Numbered from the stretch's first letter, positions 6,856 to 15,348 are shown. The stretch: 28,422 nt of DNA from JAZDJP01 sp043803805 (GCA_043803805.1 JAZDJP010000028.1:1-28422), one strand, 5' to 3'. The notes: generated by a model from the letters alone, not told the origin. Numbers and translations are program-made.

Positions 6856-8007
6856 TTATCTGGCGCCGCGGCTCTTCAACTCATAGGTGTCGATGCACTC
6901 GCCCCCGGTCTCTTTGGGCGTCACTTTGGGATCGCCGAGATCATAGGCCCGCAGACGGAGTTTGTCCTTGTCGACATCAACACACACATAATCGAAGCAC
7001 TTCTTTCCGGTGACAATCCAGGGAAGATTGGGAACTTCACGCAAACGGCTGTTGCTCCCGGACGTCTGAATCAAGGTGAGCTGTCCCATCTGCCCGCGGA
7101 AATAGTTATGGATCCCCCCCCAAAAAAGAATATCCGCGAACTTACCGGCTGGAGTGGTCGTCCCATAGTCGAACTTCTCGTTGGCGTCGTGCTGCAAGGC
7201 GAAGACGAAACGACTCTTGAGCCGCGCGGCGGCCAGATCCGCCTGGTACCACTTATCCTGGGCCGCAACCTCCGCCTTGCTGGCCCCGTAGGGATGAACC
7301 GCGGTCCCGCCGCGGATCGTAAAGTGGCAACCGCCGGCGTCGAACGAATAATAGGTCAGGCACGGTTCCTGCCGTTCGGGATCCGGCGGATCGGGGATGG
7401 CAAAAACCTCGCGCATGGCGCCACGCCCCTGGCGGTCGCCCAACGCATCATGATTCCCGAAAACCGGATACCACGGCGTGGCGGCCCAGACCCCACGGTT
7501 GAAACCAAGGATATGATCGTAGTGCTCCGCCTTGGCGCCGGCGATGTCCCCCGTGGAGATCACAAAATTCGGATGAATGTCGGCATAGGCCGCCAGATGA
7601 CGATTATAAAACCTCTCTCCGCATTGATCGCCGTCGGCGACAAACGTCATCGGCTGGTCGGATCCGGGCAATGTCCGGAACACGAAGTCGCCGGTTGCCC
7701 CCACCGGCGTCACCACCCGGTAGTGATACTCCGTGCCGCTGGGGAGCCCCTTCACGGTCACTTTCTGACGGACGGCCGCGAACGGAGTCGCGATGGACTT
7801 CCCGTATTCGACAGTCCGGCCGTACTCCACTTTGCCGTCCGACGGCGCCGCGGTCTTCCAGCAAACCGTCATGGAGGTTTCGTCCGGCGCCAGCAGGTAC
7901 GGACCGACTTCCAACGGTCCGAACGGCCCCGGCGCGGCCGCTTCCACCGCGCCGCCCAAAACCGTGAATGCCCCCGCGAGAACCAGCGCGAAAAACAATC
8001 TCTTCAT
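6856..8007 (-). CDS. Exported purple-acid-phosphatase-like metallophosphoesterase
   Basis: 383 residues with a signal peptide (MKRLFFALVLAGAF, likely cut near Ala23-25). A fibronectin-III-like domain (about 33-113; SMTVCWKTAAPSDGKVEYG, GTEYHYRV) is followed by a calcineurin-like phosphoesterase domain. Metal-site motifs seen: GDQ (Asp127), GD (153-154), GNHD (184-187) and QHD (His273). The last motif reads GGIHNY (297-302), where the family has GHxHxY, so one metal-binding histidine is replaced by glycine. A tyrosine expected soon after the second GD is also absent. The start at 8007 has GGGGGAGG upstream; a longer frame to 8025 would destroy the signal peptide. It precedes the sigma/hydrolase gene by 63 nt on the same strand. 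Substrate unknown; activity may be altered or lost. Confidence 0.85.
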   Translation of the reverse strand: MKRLFFALVLAGAFTVLGGAVEAAAPGPFGPLEVGPYLLAPDETSMTVCWKTAAPSDGKVEYGRTVEYGKSIATPFAAVRQKVTVKGLPSGTEYHYRVVTPVGATGDFVFRTLPGSDQPMTFVADGDQCGERFYNRHLAAYADIHPNFVISTGDIAGAKAEHYDHILGFNRGVWAATPWYPVFGNHDALGDRQGRGAMREVFAIPDPPDPERQEPCLTYYSFDAGGCHFTIRGGTAVHPYGASKAEVAAQDKWYQADLAAARLKSRFVFALQHDANEKFDYGTTTPAGKFADILFWGGIHNYFRGQMGQLTLIQTSGSNSRLREVPNLPWIVTGKKCFDYVCVDVDKDKLRLRAYDLGDPKVTPKETGGECIDTYELKSRGAR

Positions 8008-8078
8008 TTCCGTATCCTCCCCCAAAGAAATGCGCGCCGAGAAAAATCAGTCATCGTAGGGAACCGAACGGGGACCTT

Positions 8079-9203
8079 TTAGAGGAACGCTTTCCGCAGC
8101 GTTTCCGCCACCCGCTCCGCGGCCCTCCCGTCCCACAACGCGGGAATCCGCCCGAGCCCAAGACGCCCCGCCAGGACATCCCGCGCCGCGGACCGAATGC
8201 CCTCCGGGGTCGTCCCGGCGAGCCGGTTCGTCCCGGTCTCCACGGTCTCGGGCCGTTCCGTGTTCTCCCGAAGGGTGATGCACGGCACCCCGAGAAACGT
8301 CGTTTCCTCCTGGATGCCGCCGGAATCCGTGAGAACCAGACGCGCGTGCGTCATCAGTTTCAAAAACCGCAGATACCCCATCGGTTCGACAAGGCGAAGT
8401 CCGCCGCCGCCGGACGCCGCGCCCAGGCGGGCGCGCGTCCGGGGATGAACCGGGAAAATCACCGGGATCTCCCGGGCGATTTCCCGGACCGCTCCCAGAA
8501 CCCGGTCGAGGACATCGGGAACATCCACCGTTGCGGGGCGGTGAAGCGTCAGGAGCGCATAACCGCCGGTCGAAAGCCCCATATCTTCAAGGACGGTCAG
8601 CGCGTCGGCCTTCGATCGCGCCGCGACAAGGGCGTCCACCATGACATTGCCGGCGAAATGGATTCTCGAGTCCGGCACTCCCTCCCGCCGCAGATTCTCC
8701 CCCGCGGCGGCGGTGGTGGTGAAACAATAATCCGAAATGGCATCCGTCAGAATGCGATTGATCTCCTCCGGCATGGCCCGGTCGCCGCTGCGCAGGCCCG
8801 CCTCGACGTGGGCCACCGGGATGTTGAGTTTCGCCGCCGTGAGGGCGGCGGCGAGCGTGGAGTTCACATCCCCGACAACGACGACAATCTCCGGCCGGTG
8901 CGCCAGGAAATCTCCCTCGATCGCCATGATGACCCGCGCCGTTTCCTCGGCATGCGTTCCCGATCCGGCCCCCAGATGGGCATCCGGCGCCGGAAGGCCG
9001 AGGTCCCGGAAAAACACGTCCGAGAGCGTGGTGTCGTAATGCTGACCGGTGTGGACGAGACGCGTCCGGAATTCCCCGATACGGGAAAAAGCATCCAGAA
9101 GCGGAGCCACTTTCACAAAGTTGGGGCGGGCGCCGGCGACGACGGTGAGGGCGATTTCCCGTGACCCATCTCCCGCAACCGGCGCCCCGTGAAAAGCCGG
9201 CAT
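8079..9203 (-). CDS. wecB: UDP-N-acetylglucosamine 2-epimerase (non-hydrolysing)
   Basis: Interconverts UDP-GlcNAc and UDP-ManNAc for surface polysaccharide synthesis in the cytoplasm. 374 residues, the family length. Visible motifs: GARPNFVKVAPL near the N-terminus, HTGQHYD, VVGDVNSTLAAALTA, HVEAGLRSGDRAMPEEINR, TLHRPATVD, FPVHPRTR, and the UDP-binding block TDSGGIQEE followed by RENTERPETVETGTN. The start at 9203 has GGAGGGGGG about 6 nt upstream. The neighbour upstream is a sugar-nucleotide-type dehydrogenase on the same strand, with a gap of 101 nt. That pairing is compatible with a modified amino-sugar pathway such as ManNAcA or GlcNAc3NAcA derivatives, but the other enzymes are not in the window. 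Confidence 0.92.
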   Translation of the reverse strand: MPAFHGAPVAGDGSREIALTVVAGARPNFVKVAPLLDAFSRIGEFRTRLVHTGQHYDTTLSDVFFRDLGLPAPDAHLGAGSGTHAEETARVIMAIEGDFLAHRPEIVVVVGDVNSTLAAALTAAKLNIPVAHVEAGLRSGDRAMPEEINRILTDAISDYCFTTTAAAGENLRREGVPDSRIHFAGNVMVDALVAARSKADALTVLEDMGLSTGGYALLTLHRPATVDVPDVLDRVLGAVREIAREIPVIFPVHPRTRARLGAASGGGGLRLVEPMGYLRFLKLMTHARLVLTDSGGIQEETTFLGVPCITLRENTERPETVETGTNRLAGTTPEGIRSAARDVLAGRLGLGRIPALWDGRAAERVAETLRKAFL

Positions 9204-9304
9204 GAATCCCCCCTCCAGATTTCAACAAGGATTACAACCGACCCAGCGGGAATTACACTCCAGGAAGAACCGTTGAGGGTCAACGCCTTTTTTGCCCCAA
9301 GAGT

Positions 9305-10369
9305 CTACTCGGCATGTTTCCTTTTCTTCGCGATGTCCTTGAGGGACACCGGCACGCCGCCCTTCCGAAGGGACTCACCGGCCTTCTCGAGAATCCGGAC
9401 GACCTCGGCCCCGCTCTCCCCGGGCGTCAGGGATTCCTTCCCCTCGCGGATGCAATCCAGGAAGTGCCGGCACTCCGCCACCAGGGGCTCGCGGGCATCG
9501 ATCTTCGGGATGAGAATGTCCCCGAACCGCAGCGAAAGGATCTCGCCATAGGACACCTCGCCCGTCTGCGCCACGCCCTTGTCGTAAACCTTCACCTTCT
9601 CGGAGGCCTCCTGGTCGTCGAAGACCACCATCTTCTTGCTCCCCACGATGGTCAGCTTCCGAAGTTTGTGGGGATCCAGCCACGAAAGCTGGATGGAGGC
9701 CATTCGCCGGTCCGGAAAATGAAGCTGGAGGAACACGACGTCCTCGATCCCCTTCTGAAGGTAGGATTCCCCCTGCGCCGTCACCCGGTCGGGAACCTCG
9801 CCGAGGAGATGGCAGATCACCGCGATGTCGTGCGGGGCGAAACTCCAGAGGGCGTTCTCGTCTTTCCGGATGACCCCGAGATTGACCCGCTGGGAATAGA
9901 GATAATACACCTCCCCGATCTCCCCGGAATCAATCAGCGCCTTTACCGTGGCGACGGCCGGGTGGTAGATGAGAAGATGCCCCACCATCAGAATCCGCTT
10001 CTTCGCCCGGGCCTTCGCAACCATGGCCTCGGCGTCGGAGACCTCCAGGGCCATGGGCTTTTCCACGAAGACGTGCTTGCCGGCGTCGAGCGCCGCCAGG
10101 GCCACCGCCGCATGAGCCGTCGCCGGGGTCGCGACCACCACACCCTCGATGGACGGGTCGCCGAGAACGTCACGGATGTCCGTGACGAGCCGCGTGTGGG
10201 GATATTGGTTCTTATATTTCGCGAGGACCTTCTCGCTCTGATCGGCAAGGGCCGCCAGATGCGCGTCGGGCATCTGCCCGAACGTGCGGACATGATTCCG
10301 TCCCCAGTTGCCCAAACCGGCGATGGCGATGGAAACGGGTCGCGGCGACGACGTTGTGTCTTTGGTCAT
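9305..10369 (-). CDS. Gfo/Idh/MocA-family dehydrogenase, possibly nucleotide-sugar
   Basis: 354-residue NAD(P)-dependent oxidoreductase. The N-terminal Rossmann motif is AGLGNWGRNHVRTF. The ATPATAHAAVALAALDAGKH block leads to the family signature EKPMALEVSDAE. GHLLIYHPAV and the substrate-domain segment FAPHDIAVICHLLGE follow. The YHPAV motif and the neighbouring UDP-GlcNAc 2-epimerase make a sugar-nucleotide substrate plausible (WbpB/WlbA-like), but I cannot prove this from sequence. Its ATG overlaps the stop of the upstream HAD gene (ATGA). There is no SD, so it may be translated by coupling or from the internal TATAAT promoter. Confidence 0.85.
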   Translation of the reverse strand: MTKDTTSSPRPVSIAIAGLGNWGRNHVRTFGQMPDAHLAALADQSEKVLAKYKNQYPHTRLVTDIRDVLGDPSIEGVVVATPATAHAAVALAALDAGKHVFVEKPMALEVSDAEAMVAKARAKKRILMVGHLLIYHPAVATVKALIDSGEIGEVYYLYSQRVNLGVIRKDENALWSFAPHDIAVICHLLGEVPDRVTAQGESYLQKGIEDVVFLQLHFPDRRMASIQLSWLDPHKLRKLTIVGSKKMVVFDDQEASEKVKVYDKGVAQTGEVSYGEILSLRFGDILIPKIDAREPLVAECRHFLDCIREGKESLTPGESGAEVVRILEKAGESLRKGGVPVSLKDIAKKRKHAE

Positions 10370-11133
10370 GAGGGGGGATTATATCGGAGAGGAGTCGAAG
10401 AACAAGTCCCGTCCACAAACCTCATCACCTCCATCAACCCGCGCACCGTGGGACATCCCTGCCTGTCATGTCCGAACCGGTCGAGAAGCACCCCCCGGAT
10501 GCCCGATGCCTCCGCCCCCATCACGTCCTCCGCGAAACTGTCCCCGACATGCAGGGCCTCGTCCGGGGTGACGTCGGCCCGGCGGAGGGCTTCCCCGAAG
10601 ATCGCTCCGCCCGGCTTGCGGACGCCGAAGGGCCCCGAGGCGAGAACGAATTCCACCCGCGGTTCGATTTCCAGCCCCCGGCATATCCCCGGCAGACGGC
10701 TGTCCCAGTTGGAAATAATCCCGGTCCGTATCCCCTTCCCGCGAAGGGCATCGAGCACCGGGAGGGCATCCGGGAAAAGCGCCCAGGCGGACTCTCCCGC
10801 GAAGGTGTCGTACAACACCGCATACCAGGCCTCGAAATCCACACCGGCGCGGCGGAACGCCTCCATCTCATCGTAGAGGCGGCGCGAAAAATACCGCCAC
10901 ATCTCGCGTTCAATTTCGTCGGAGGTGGCGTACCCACGCCCCTTCGCCCGGTCCGTGACGCCGTACTCCCCGAAGAGCCGGAAGAGGTGGCGTTCGAACT
11001 CGGCCGGGGCGGCGCGGCAGCCGAAGCGTTCCGCCACCGCGGCATAGATCGCCCCCACCGAGGGATTCGGCGCCATCAGGGTGCCGCCGGCGTCGAAGAA
11101 GACGGCGCGTATCTTTTTCCCGTGGCCCGTCAT
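10366..11133 (-). CDS. HAD-superfamily hydrolase
   Basis: 255 residues, HAD subfamily IA by layout. Motif I is FFDAGGTL, with the nucleophile Asp but Gly where many HAD phosphatases have the second Asp; the DAGGTL form is common in a branch of this family. A helical cap follows (about 25-120). Motif II is IISNWDS. Motif III/IV is KPGGAIF then HVGDSFAEDVMGAEASG. A phosphatase for a small phosphorylated metabolite is likely; the substrate is unknown. It is not GmhB, which has DRDGT at motif I. The start at 11133 follows a GGGGGAAA stretch. It is divergent from waaF and overlaps the next gene by ATGA. Confidence 0.85.
   Translation of the reverse strand: MTGHGKKIRAVFFDAGGTLMAPNPSVGAIYAAVAERFGCRAAPAEFERHLFRLFGEYGVTDRAKGRGYATSDEIEREMWRYFSRRLYDEMEAFRRAGVDFEAWYAVLYDTFAGESAWALFPDALPVLDALRGKGIRTGIISNWDSRLPGICRGLEIEPRVEFVLASGPFGVRKPGGAIFGEALRRADVTPDEALHVGDSFAEDVMGAEASGIRGVLLDRFGHDRQGCPTVRGLMEVMRFVDGTCSSTPLRYNPPS
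10378..10405 (-). promoter_or_regulatory. Internal promoter before the Gfo/Idh gene
   Basis: On the minus strand TTGTTC (10405-10400), a 16-nt spacer and a perfect TATAAT (10383-10378), inside the end of the HAD gene. The ATG of the next gene is 8 nt past the -10 box, compatible with a leaderless mRNA. Confidence 0.5.
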
Positions 11134-11150
11134 GCTTTCCCCCAGTGGTC

Positions 11151-11178
11151 ATTATACCGGTAGGATTTGCCGCGTCAC
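11151..11178 (-). promoter_or_regulatory. Promoter of the HAD gene operon
   Basis: On the minus strand GTGACG (11178-11173), a 16-nt spacer and TATAAT (11156-11151), 17 nt before the ATG at 11133. It overlaps the divergent waaF promoter. Confidence 0.55.
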
Positions 11179-11195
11179 CCCCCGCCTGCTACAAT
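11167..11195 (+). promoter_or_regulatory. Promoter of waaF cluster, probably leaderless
   Basis: TTGCCG (11167-11172), a 17-nt spacer and TACAAT (11190-11195). The waaF ATG is 6 nt past the -10 box with no SD, so transcription likely begins at the start codon. Confidence 0.6.
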
Positions 11196-11201
11196 GACGG
11201 C

Positions 11202-12242
11202 ATGTCACCGATCGACCCGGCGACGCTGTCTTCCATCGTCATCCGCCTCCCGAACTGGATCGGGGACGCCGTGATGGCCCAGCCGGCCATCGCGGCCCTC
11301 CGGGAACGCCTTCCCCGCGCGCGCATCACGCTCCTGGGCCGCCCCTGGGCCGGGGACCTTTACGCGGACACGAATCTCGCGGATAATTTCCTGCCCGCCG
11401 GCGGCCGGTTGGGAGGGACGACACGCCTGCGCCGGGAGAAATTCGACGCCGGATTTCTCCTCCCCAATTCGTTCTCCTCCGCCCTCAGCGTTGCCCTGGC
11501 CGGCGTCCCCCGCCGGATCGGGTATGCGACGGACGGACGCGGATGGCTCCTCACCCACCCGATCCCCGGCGGACGGGAACGCATTCCCGAAATTCTGCGG
11601 CTTCTCCGGGTGGCCGTCGGCGCATTCGACGGAAAAATCCCCGGGACGCCTCCCGCGCCACGCCTGGTTGTTTCCCCCGAAACTCGGGAGGCGGCGCGGC
11701 GCCTCCTCGGGACGTCCGGCGGCGATCCCGCGACCACGATCGGGCTCGCCCCGTTTTCCCACGCCAGCGGGGCGAAACGCTGGCCCCTCGACCGATTCCG
11801 AATACTCGGATCGCGCCTCGCCTCCCGGCCCGCCACCCGCGTCGTCATCGTGGCCGGCCCCGCCGAGAAGGCGCCGGCCGCGGCGCTCGCCGGCGCGATC
11901 GGCGCCCGGGTCAGCCCCGTCGCCGATGCGAAACTCCCGGCCCTGGCGGGACTCCTGGCGGAACTGGACGTCCTCGTCGCCAACGACACCGGCCCCATGC
12001 ATCTCGCGGCGGCCGTCGGCACGCCGGTCGTTGCGATTTTCGGACCGACCGATCCCGTCCGAACCGCACCCGTCGGCGACCGCCACCGGATACTCGCGAA
12101 ACCTCCCGAATGCGCCCCCTGTTTTCACAACGAGTGTCCTGAAAACCACCGATGCATGACGGGCATCTCCATGGAGGAAGCCCTCGCCGCGGTGGAGGAC
12201 ATCCTGGCCCGCCGCGCCCCGCCGGGAAAGGGGGCGCCGTGA
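11202..12242 (+). CDS. waaF: ADP-heptose:LPS heptosyltransferase II-like
   Basis: Glycosyltransferase family 9 protein of 346 residues that adds heptose to the LPS inner core at the cytoplasmic membrane face. N-terminal IVIRLPNWIGDAVMAQPAI is the WaaF-type acceptor-domain motif. IGLAPFSHASGAKRWPLDRF starts the C-terminal nucleotide-sugar domain. VANDTGPMHLAAAVGTPVVA plus IFGPTDP is the ADP-heptose-binding block. A cysteine-containing tail (CAPCFHNECPENHRCM) is typical of WaaF. The start at 11202 is preferred over one 57 nt upstream because the longer frame would cross the -10 box. It overlaps the next gene as GTGA. I call it WaaF on motif grounds; the exact linkage formed is not knowable here. 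Confidence 0.9.
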   Translation: MSPIDPATLSSIVIRLPNWIGDAVMAQPAIAALRERLPRARITLLGRPWAGDLYADTNLADNFLPAGGRLGGTTRLRREKFDAGFLLPNSFSSALSVALAGVPRRIGYATDGRGWLLTHPIPGGRERIPEILRLLRVAVGAFDGKIPGTPPAPRLVVSPETREAARRLLGTSGGDPATTIGLAPFSHASGAKRWPLDRFRILGSRLASRPATRVVIVAGPAEKAPAAALAGAIGARVSPVADAKLPALAGLLAELDVLVANDTGPMHLAAAVGTPVVAIFGPTDPVRTAPVGDRHRILAKPPECAPCFHNECPENHRCMTGISMEEALAAVEDILARRAPPGKGAP

Positions 12243-13312
12243 GCGGTCGGCGGATCCTGTTCATCAAGTTGAGCGCCATCGGGGACGTCATCCACACCCT
12301 CCCGGCCCTTCGCGCCCTGAAAACCCTGCGTCCGGACTGGACGGTGGACTGGGTGGCGGAATCCCCCGCGGCGGGGCTCCTTCAGGGCGATCCGACACTG
12401 GAAACGGTGCATATCGTCGCCAAATCCAAGCGCCCCCCCTGGCACCGCCTGGCCGCCCTCCGGGAGGCGGGGCGAATCCTGCGCCGGACGGGCTACGACG
12501 CGGCCGTGGACTTCCAGGGACTGGCCAAGAGCGGCTGGCTCGCCCGCGCGAGCGGGGCGCCCCTCCGCGTGGGTTTCGCCTGGCCCCGGGCGCGGGAAGG
12601 GAATTTCCTCTTCACGAACCGACGCCTCACCCCGCCGCGGGATATTCCCCACATCGTGGATCAGAACCGATGGCTCCTCACGGGACTGGACATTCGTCCC
12701 GACGAACTCGCGTCGGTTCCCGTGCGGTTCGATCTGTTCATCCCTGGGGACGCCCGCGCCCGCACGGAAACCCTCCTCAACCCGCTGTGCCCCGGCGGGA
12801 CATCCTTTGTTCTCCTCCACCCCGGCGCCCAGCGCATCGTCAAACGCTGGCCGTTTCCTCATTATGCGGCGCTGGCCCGAGGTCTTCTCGCGCGCCAGTC
12901 CCGCCCGGTGTTTCTTTCCGCCCACGGCGGGGAGGAACGACGTTTTGCCGAATCCCTCGCCGCCGCCGCCCCGGGGCTTGTCCTCCTCCCCGAAATGCCC
13001 CTGACCGATCTGGCCGCCCTGACTTCCCGGACGAGCCTGTTCATCGGCGGGGATACCGGCCCCCTGCACATCGCCGCGGCGCTCGGCGTGCCCACCGTCG
13101 CCCTCTTCGGCCCGACGGAGGCCTCGCGGAACGGCCCCTACGGAACCGGCAACACCATTCTCGCGACGAGCGCGTCCTGCGCCCCCTGCTGGAAGCGCGA
13201 CTGCGGCTATCCCCTGTGTCTGGGACTCATCACCCCGGGGGAGGTCCTCGCCGCGGCCCTGAAGCGCCTCGCGTCGGACACCCCGTCCCCGGTCGCGGAA
13301 AATTGCCCGTGA
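12239..13312 (+). CDS. waaC: ADP-heptose:LPS heptosyltransferase I-like
   Basis: Second family 9 glycosyltransferase, 357 residues. N-terminal ILFIKLSAIGDVIHTLPALR is the WaaC-type motif. AVDFQGLAKSGWLA, LLHPGAQRIVKRWP, and GGDTGPLHIAAALGVPTVAL with FGPTEASRNGPYG form the acceptor and donor sites. It likely adds the first heptose to Kdo-lipid A. A GTG start at 12239 overlaps the waaF stop (GTGA), with a G-rich AAAGGGGG stretch upstream. Its own stop overlaps the M50 protease start in the same way, so waaF, waaC and the protease are probably translationally coupled. Confidence 0.88.
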   Translation: MSGRRILFIKLSAIGDVIHTLPALRALKTLRPDWTVDWVAESPAAGLLQGDPTLETVHIVAKSKRPPWHRLAALREAGRILRRTGYDAAVDFQGLAKSGWLARASGAPLRVGFAWPRAREGNFLFTNRRLTPPRDIPHIVDQNRWLLTGLDIRPDELASVPVRFDLFIPGDARARTETLLNPLCPGGTSFVLLHPGAQRIVKRWPFPHYAALARGLLARQSRPVFLSAHGGEERRFAESLAAAAPGLVLLPEMPLTDLAALTSRTSLFIGGDTGPLHIAAALGVPTVALFGPTEASRNGPYGTGNTILATSASCAPCWKRDCGYPLCLGLITPGEVLAAALKRLASDTPSPVAENCP

Positions 13313-14304
13313 ACGCGTTCTTCAATGACATCGGCGCGCTGACCGTGGGCCGGATCGCGGGAATCCGCGTCCGCCTTCACCTCACATTCCTCCTCTACGC
13401 CGGCGCCGAGATCCTGTCCGCCCTGGTCGGGGGCGGCCCGCGGGAGATCGGTCGCACCCTCGTCTGCCTCGCGCTCCTGTTCGGGATGGTCGTTCTCCAC
13501 GAGTTCGGCCACGCCATCGCGGCGCGCCGCGTCGGAGGCGACGCGGACGACATTCTCCTCTGGCCCCTCGGGGGATTGGCGACCGTAAACATCCCGCGGC
13601 ATCCCCGGGCACACTTCCTGACGGCGGCGGCGGGGCCTCTGGTCAACCTGGCCGTGCTTCTCGTTTCCCTGGCCATCCTATGGCTGGCGGGCCAATCGGT
13701 CCACGTCATCACCCCGAAACTGGCCCTGCCATTCTTCAGTGTTTCCGGACCGTGGTTCGTCGGATATCTTCTCAACATCAATGCCGTCCTTTTCATATTC
13801 AATCTTCTGCCCGCCTTCCCCATGGACGGCGGACAGATCCTGCGGTCGCTCCTCTGGGCGCGCCTGGGGTATGTCCCGGCCACCCGCGCCGCGATCACCC
13901 TCGGCATCATCGCCGCGATCCTCATCGGGATCGAAGGGGTACTCCTCCGGGATCCCTTCCTCATCGGGCTCGCCCTGTTCAACTACCTCGCCTGCGAACA
14001 GGAACGGGTGGCGCTCCTGGATCCGCCGTTCGACGGGGAATCCCCCTGGACGGACCGGCCGCACCCCCGCGGCCGGCAGGAAATTCTCACCCATGCCCCG
14101 ACCCGGGTGCGCATCCCCTGGCGCCGGAGGATCCGGAATTTTTTCCTCCGGCGCCGGATGACCCGGGAGACGCGCGAACGGGATCGGACGGAGACCGAGC
14201 TCGACCGCCTTCTCGAAAAAATCTCGAAGGAGGGCATGGAACGCCTCTCCTGGCGGGAGCGCCGTTTCCTCCGGAAGGCGAGCCGCCGTTTCCGCAAACC
14301 TTGA
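13309..14304 (+). CDS. M50-family (site-2-type) intramembrane metalloprotease
   Basis: 331-residue multi-pass membrane protein. The zinc motif HEFGH (64-68) sits in a transmembrane segment. The third-ligand motif is in NLLPAFPMDGGQ (Asp173). Several other hydrophobic segments lie between residues 25 and 225. The C-terminal 90 residues are cytoplasmic and very basic (RRRIRNFFLRRRMTRE). They end in a LDRLLEKISKEGMERLSWRERRFL motif, a helical tail also found on rhomboid-like proteins. Such proteases cleave membrane-anchored substrates, often anti-sigma factors. The GTG start at 13309 overlaps the waaC stop. Its substrate is unknown; placement inside the LPS cluster hints at envelope surveillance. 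Confidence 0.88.
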   Translation: MNAFFNDIGALTVGRIAGIRVRLHLTFLLYAGAEILSALVGGGPREIGRTLVCLALLFGMVVLHEFGHAIAARRVGGDADDILLWPLGGLATVNIPRHPRAHFLTAAAGPLVNLAVLLVSLAILWLAGQSVHVITPKLALPFFSVSGPWFVGYLLNINAVLFIFNLLPAFPMDGGQILRSLLWARLGYVPATRAAITLGIIAAILIGIEGVLLRDPFLIGLALFNYLACEQERVALLDPPFDGESPWTDRPHPRGRQEILTHAPTRVRIPWRRRIRNFFLRRRMTRETRERDRTETELDRLLEKISKEGMERLSWRERRFLRKASRRFRKP

Positions 14305-14328
14305 CGCGGCCTCCCCTGCCGGCATAAT
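14301..14328 (+). promoter_or_regulatory. Promoter before hldE-type kinase gene
   Basis: TTGACG (14301-14306), a 16-nt spacer and CATAAT (14323-14328). A TTG codon in frame with the kinase begins exactly 6 nt after the -10 box (14335); the ATG is at 14359. The -35 box overlaps the stop of the M50 gene. Confidence 0.55.
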
Positions 14329-14358
14329 ACGGAATTGTTGAACAGCGACTGCGCCCGT

Positions 14359-15348
14359 ATGAACCGATACCTTGAACTCGTCCGCCGATTCCCGTCGGCC
14401 CGCATCGCGGTCGTCGGAGACGCCGTGGCCGACGAGTACCTGCACGGCACCTGCACCCGCATCTCGCGGGAGGCGCCCGTCCTCATCCTCCGGTACGAGA
14501 AAACCGAGACCCTCTGCGGCCAGGCGGCCAACACCGCCATGAACCTCCTCACCCTCGGGGCGAGGACGCGGATCGTGTCCGTCATCGGACCCGACGGGTC
14601 GGGAAGAGCGCTCCGGCGACTCCTCCGGGACGCCGGCGGGGATATGCAGCATCTCATGGTCGTAAAAACCCTCGAGACGGCCCGCAAGGTCCGCATCGTG
14701 GGCGGCGCCCCCCACACCAGCCATCAACAACTCCTGCGCATTGACCGGGTCCCCTCCTGCAACACGCGGGAGGTCCGCGCTATCCTCGCCCGGGAGGCGG
14801 TCCGGGCCGTCGCCTGGGCGGATGCCGTGGTCGTCTGCGATTACGGCGGCGGCGTTGTGAGTCCGGCCTTCCGCCGATTCCTTCTGGCCCGGTGCCGGCG
14901 TCTGAAAAAAATCGTCTGCGTGGACTCCCGTTACGACCTGACCGCCTTCCGCGGGATCGGCATCGCCACCCCCAACGAGAGCGAGGCCCGGGAGGCGGCC
15001 GGCGCCACGGACTCGGAATCCCTTGAAAGCGCGGGCCGGCGCCTCCTGAAACGCCTGGGGAGCCGGGCGCTTCTGGTGACTCAGGGGAAGCTCGGCATGA
15101 CCCTTTTCGAGCGCGGGGAACCGGCGCCCCGCCATATCCCGGTCGTCGGACCGACCGAAGCCGTGGATGCCACCGGGGCCGGGGACACCGTCGCGGCCGT
15201 GGTCACGCTCGCCCTCGCCGCGGGCGGCTCCTTCGAGGAGGCGGCACGACTGGCCAACAACGCGGCGGGAATCGTCGTGATGCGACGGGGCACGGCCCAA
15301 GTGACGCCCGCGGAGCTCGCGGCGTCCGTCCACCAGTACCTCGCATGA
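14359..15348 (+). CDS. hldE: D-glycero-beta-D-manno-heptose-7-phosphate kinase (RfaE domain I)
   Basis: PfkB-family sugar kinase of 329 residues, equivalent to the kinase half of HldE (RfaE1). It makes heptose-1,7-bisphosphate in the ADP-heptose pathway that feeds the two heptosyltransferases upstream. Seen: RIAVVGDAVADEYLHG at the N-terminus, GGQAAN-like CGQAANTAMNLLTLG, VVVCDYGGGVVSP, and the PfkB signature DATGAGDT (about 270-277) with the catalytic Asp. There is no nucleotidyltransferase domain, so the second half must be encoded elsewhere. An upstream TTG at 14335 would add 8 residues and place the start at the predicted transcription start. The stop overlaps the ABC transporter ATG (ATGA). 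Confidence 0.88.
   Translation: MNRYLELVRRFPSARIAVVGDAVADEYLHGTCTRISREAPVLILRYEKTETLCGQAANTAMNLLTLGARTRIVSVIGPDGSGRALRRLLRDAGGDMQHLMVVKTLETARKVRIVGGAPHTSHQQLLRIDRVPSCNTREVRAILAREAVRAVAWADAVVVCDYGGGVVSPAFRRFLLARCRRLKKIVCVDSRYDLTAFRGIGIATPNESEAREAAGATDSESLESAGRRLLKRLGSRALLVTQGKLGMTLFERGEPAPRHIPVVGPTEAVDATGAGDTVAAVVTLALAAGGSFEEAARLANNAAGIVVMRRGTAQVTPAELAASVHQYLA

Noticed and set aside
5854..8082. 742-codon plus-strand frame opposite the sigma and phosphatase genes
   Set aside because: Very Arg/Pro-rich, spans two real minus-strand genes and their gap, and has no recognisable motif.
9297..9309. 13-bp match (CCAAGAGTCTACT) to the end of the PEGA gene, both at a stop codon
   Set aside because: Several 13-mer matches are expected by chance in 28 kb on two strands.
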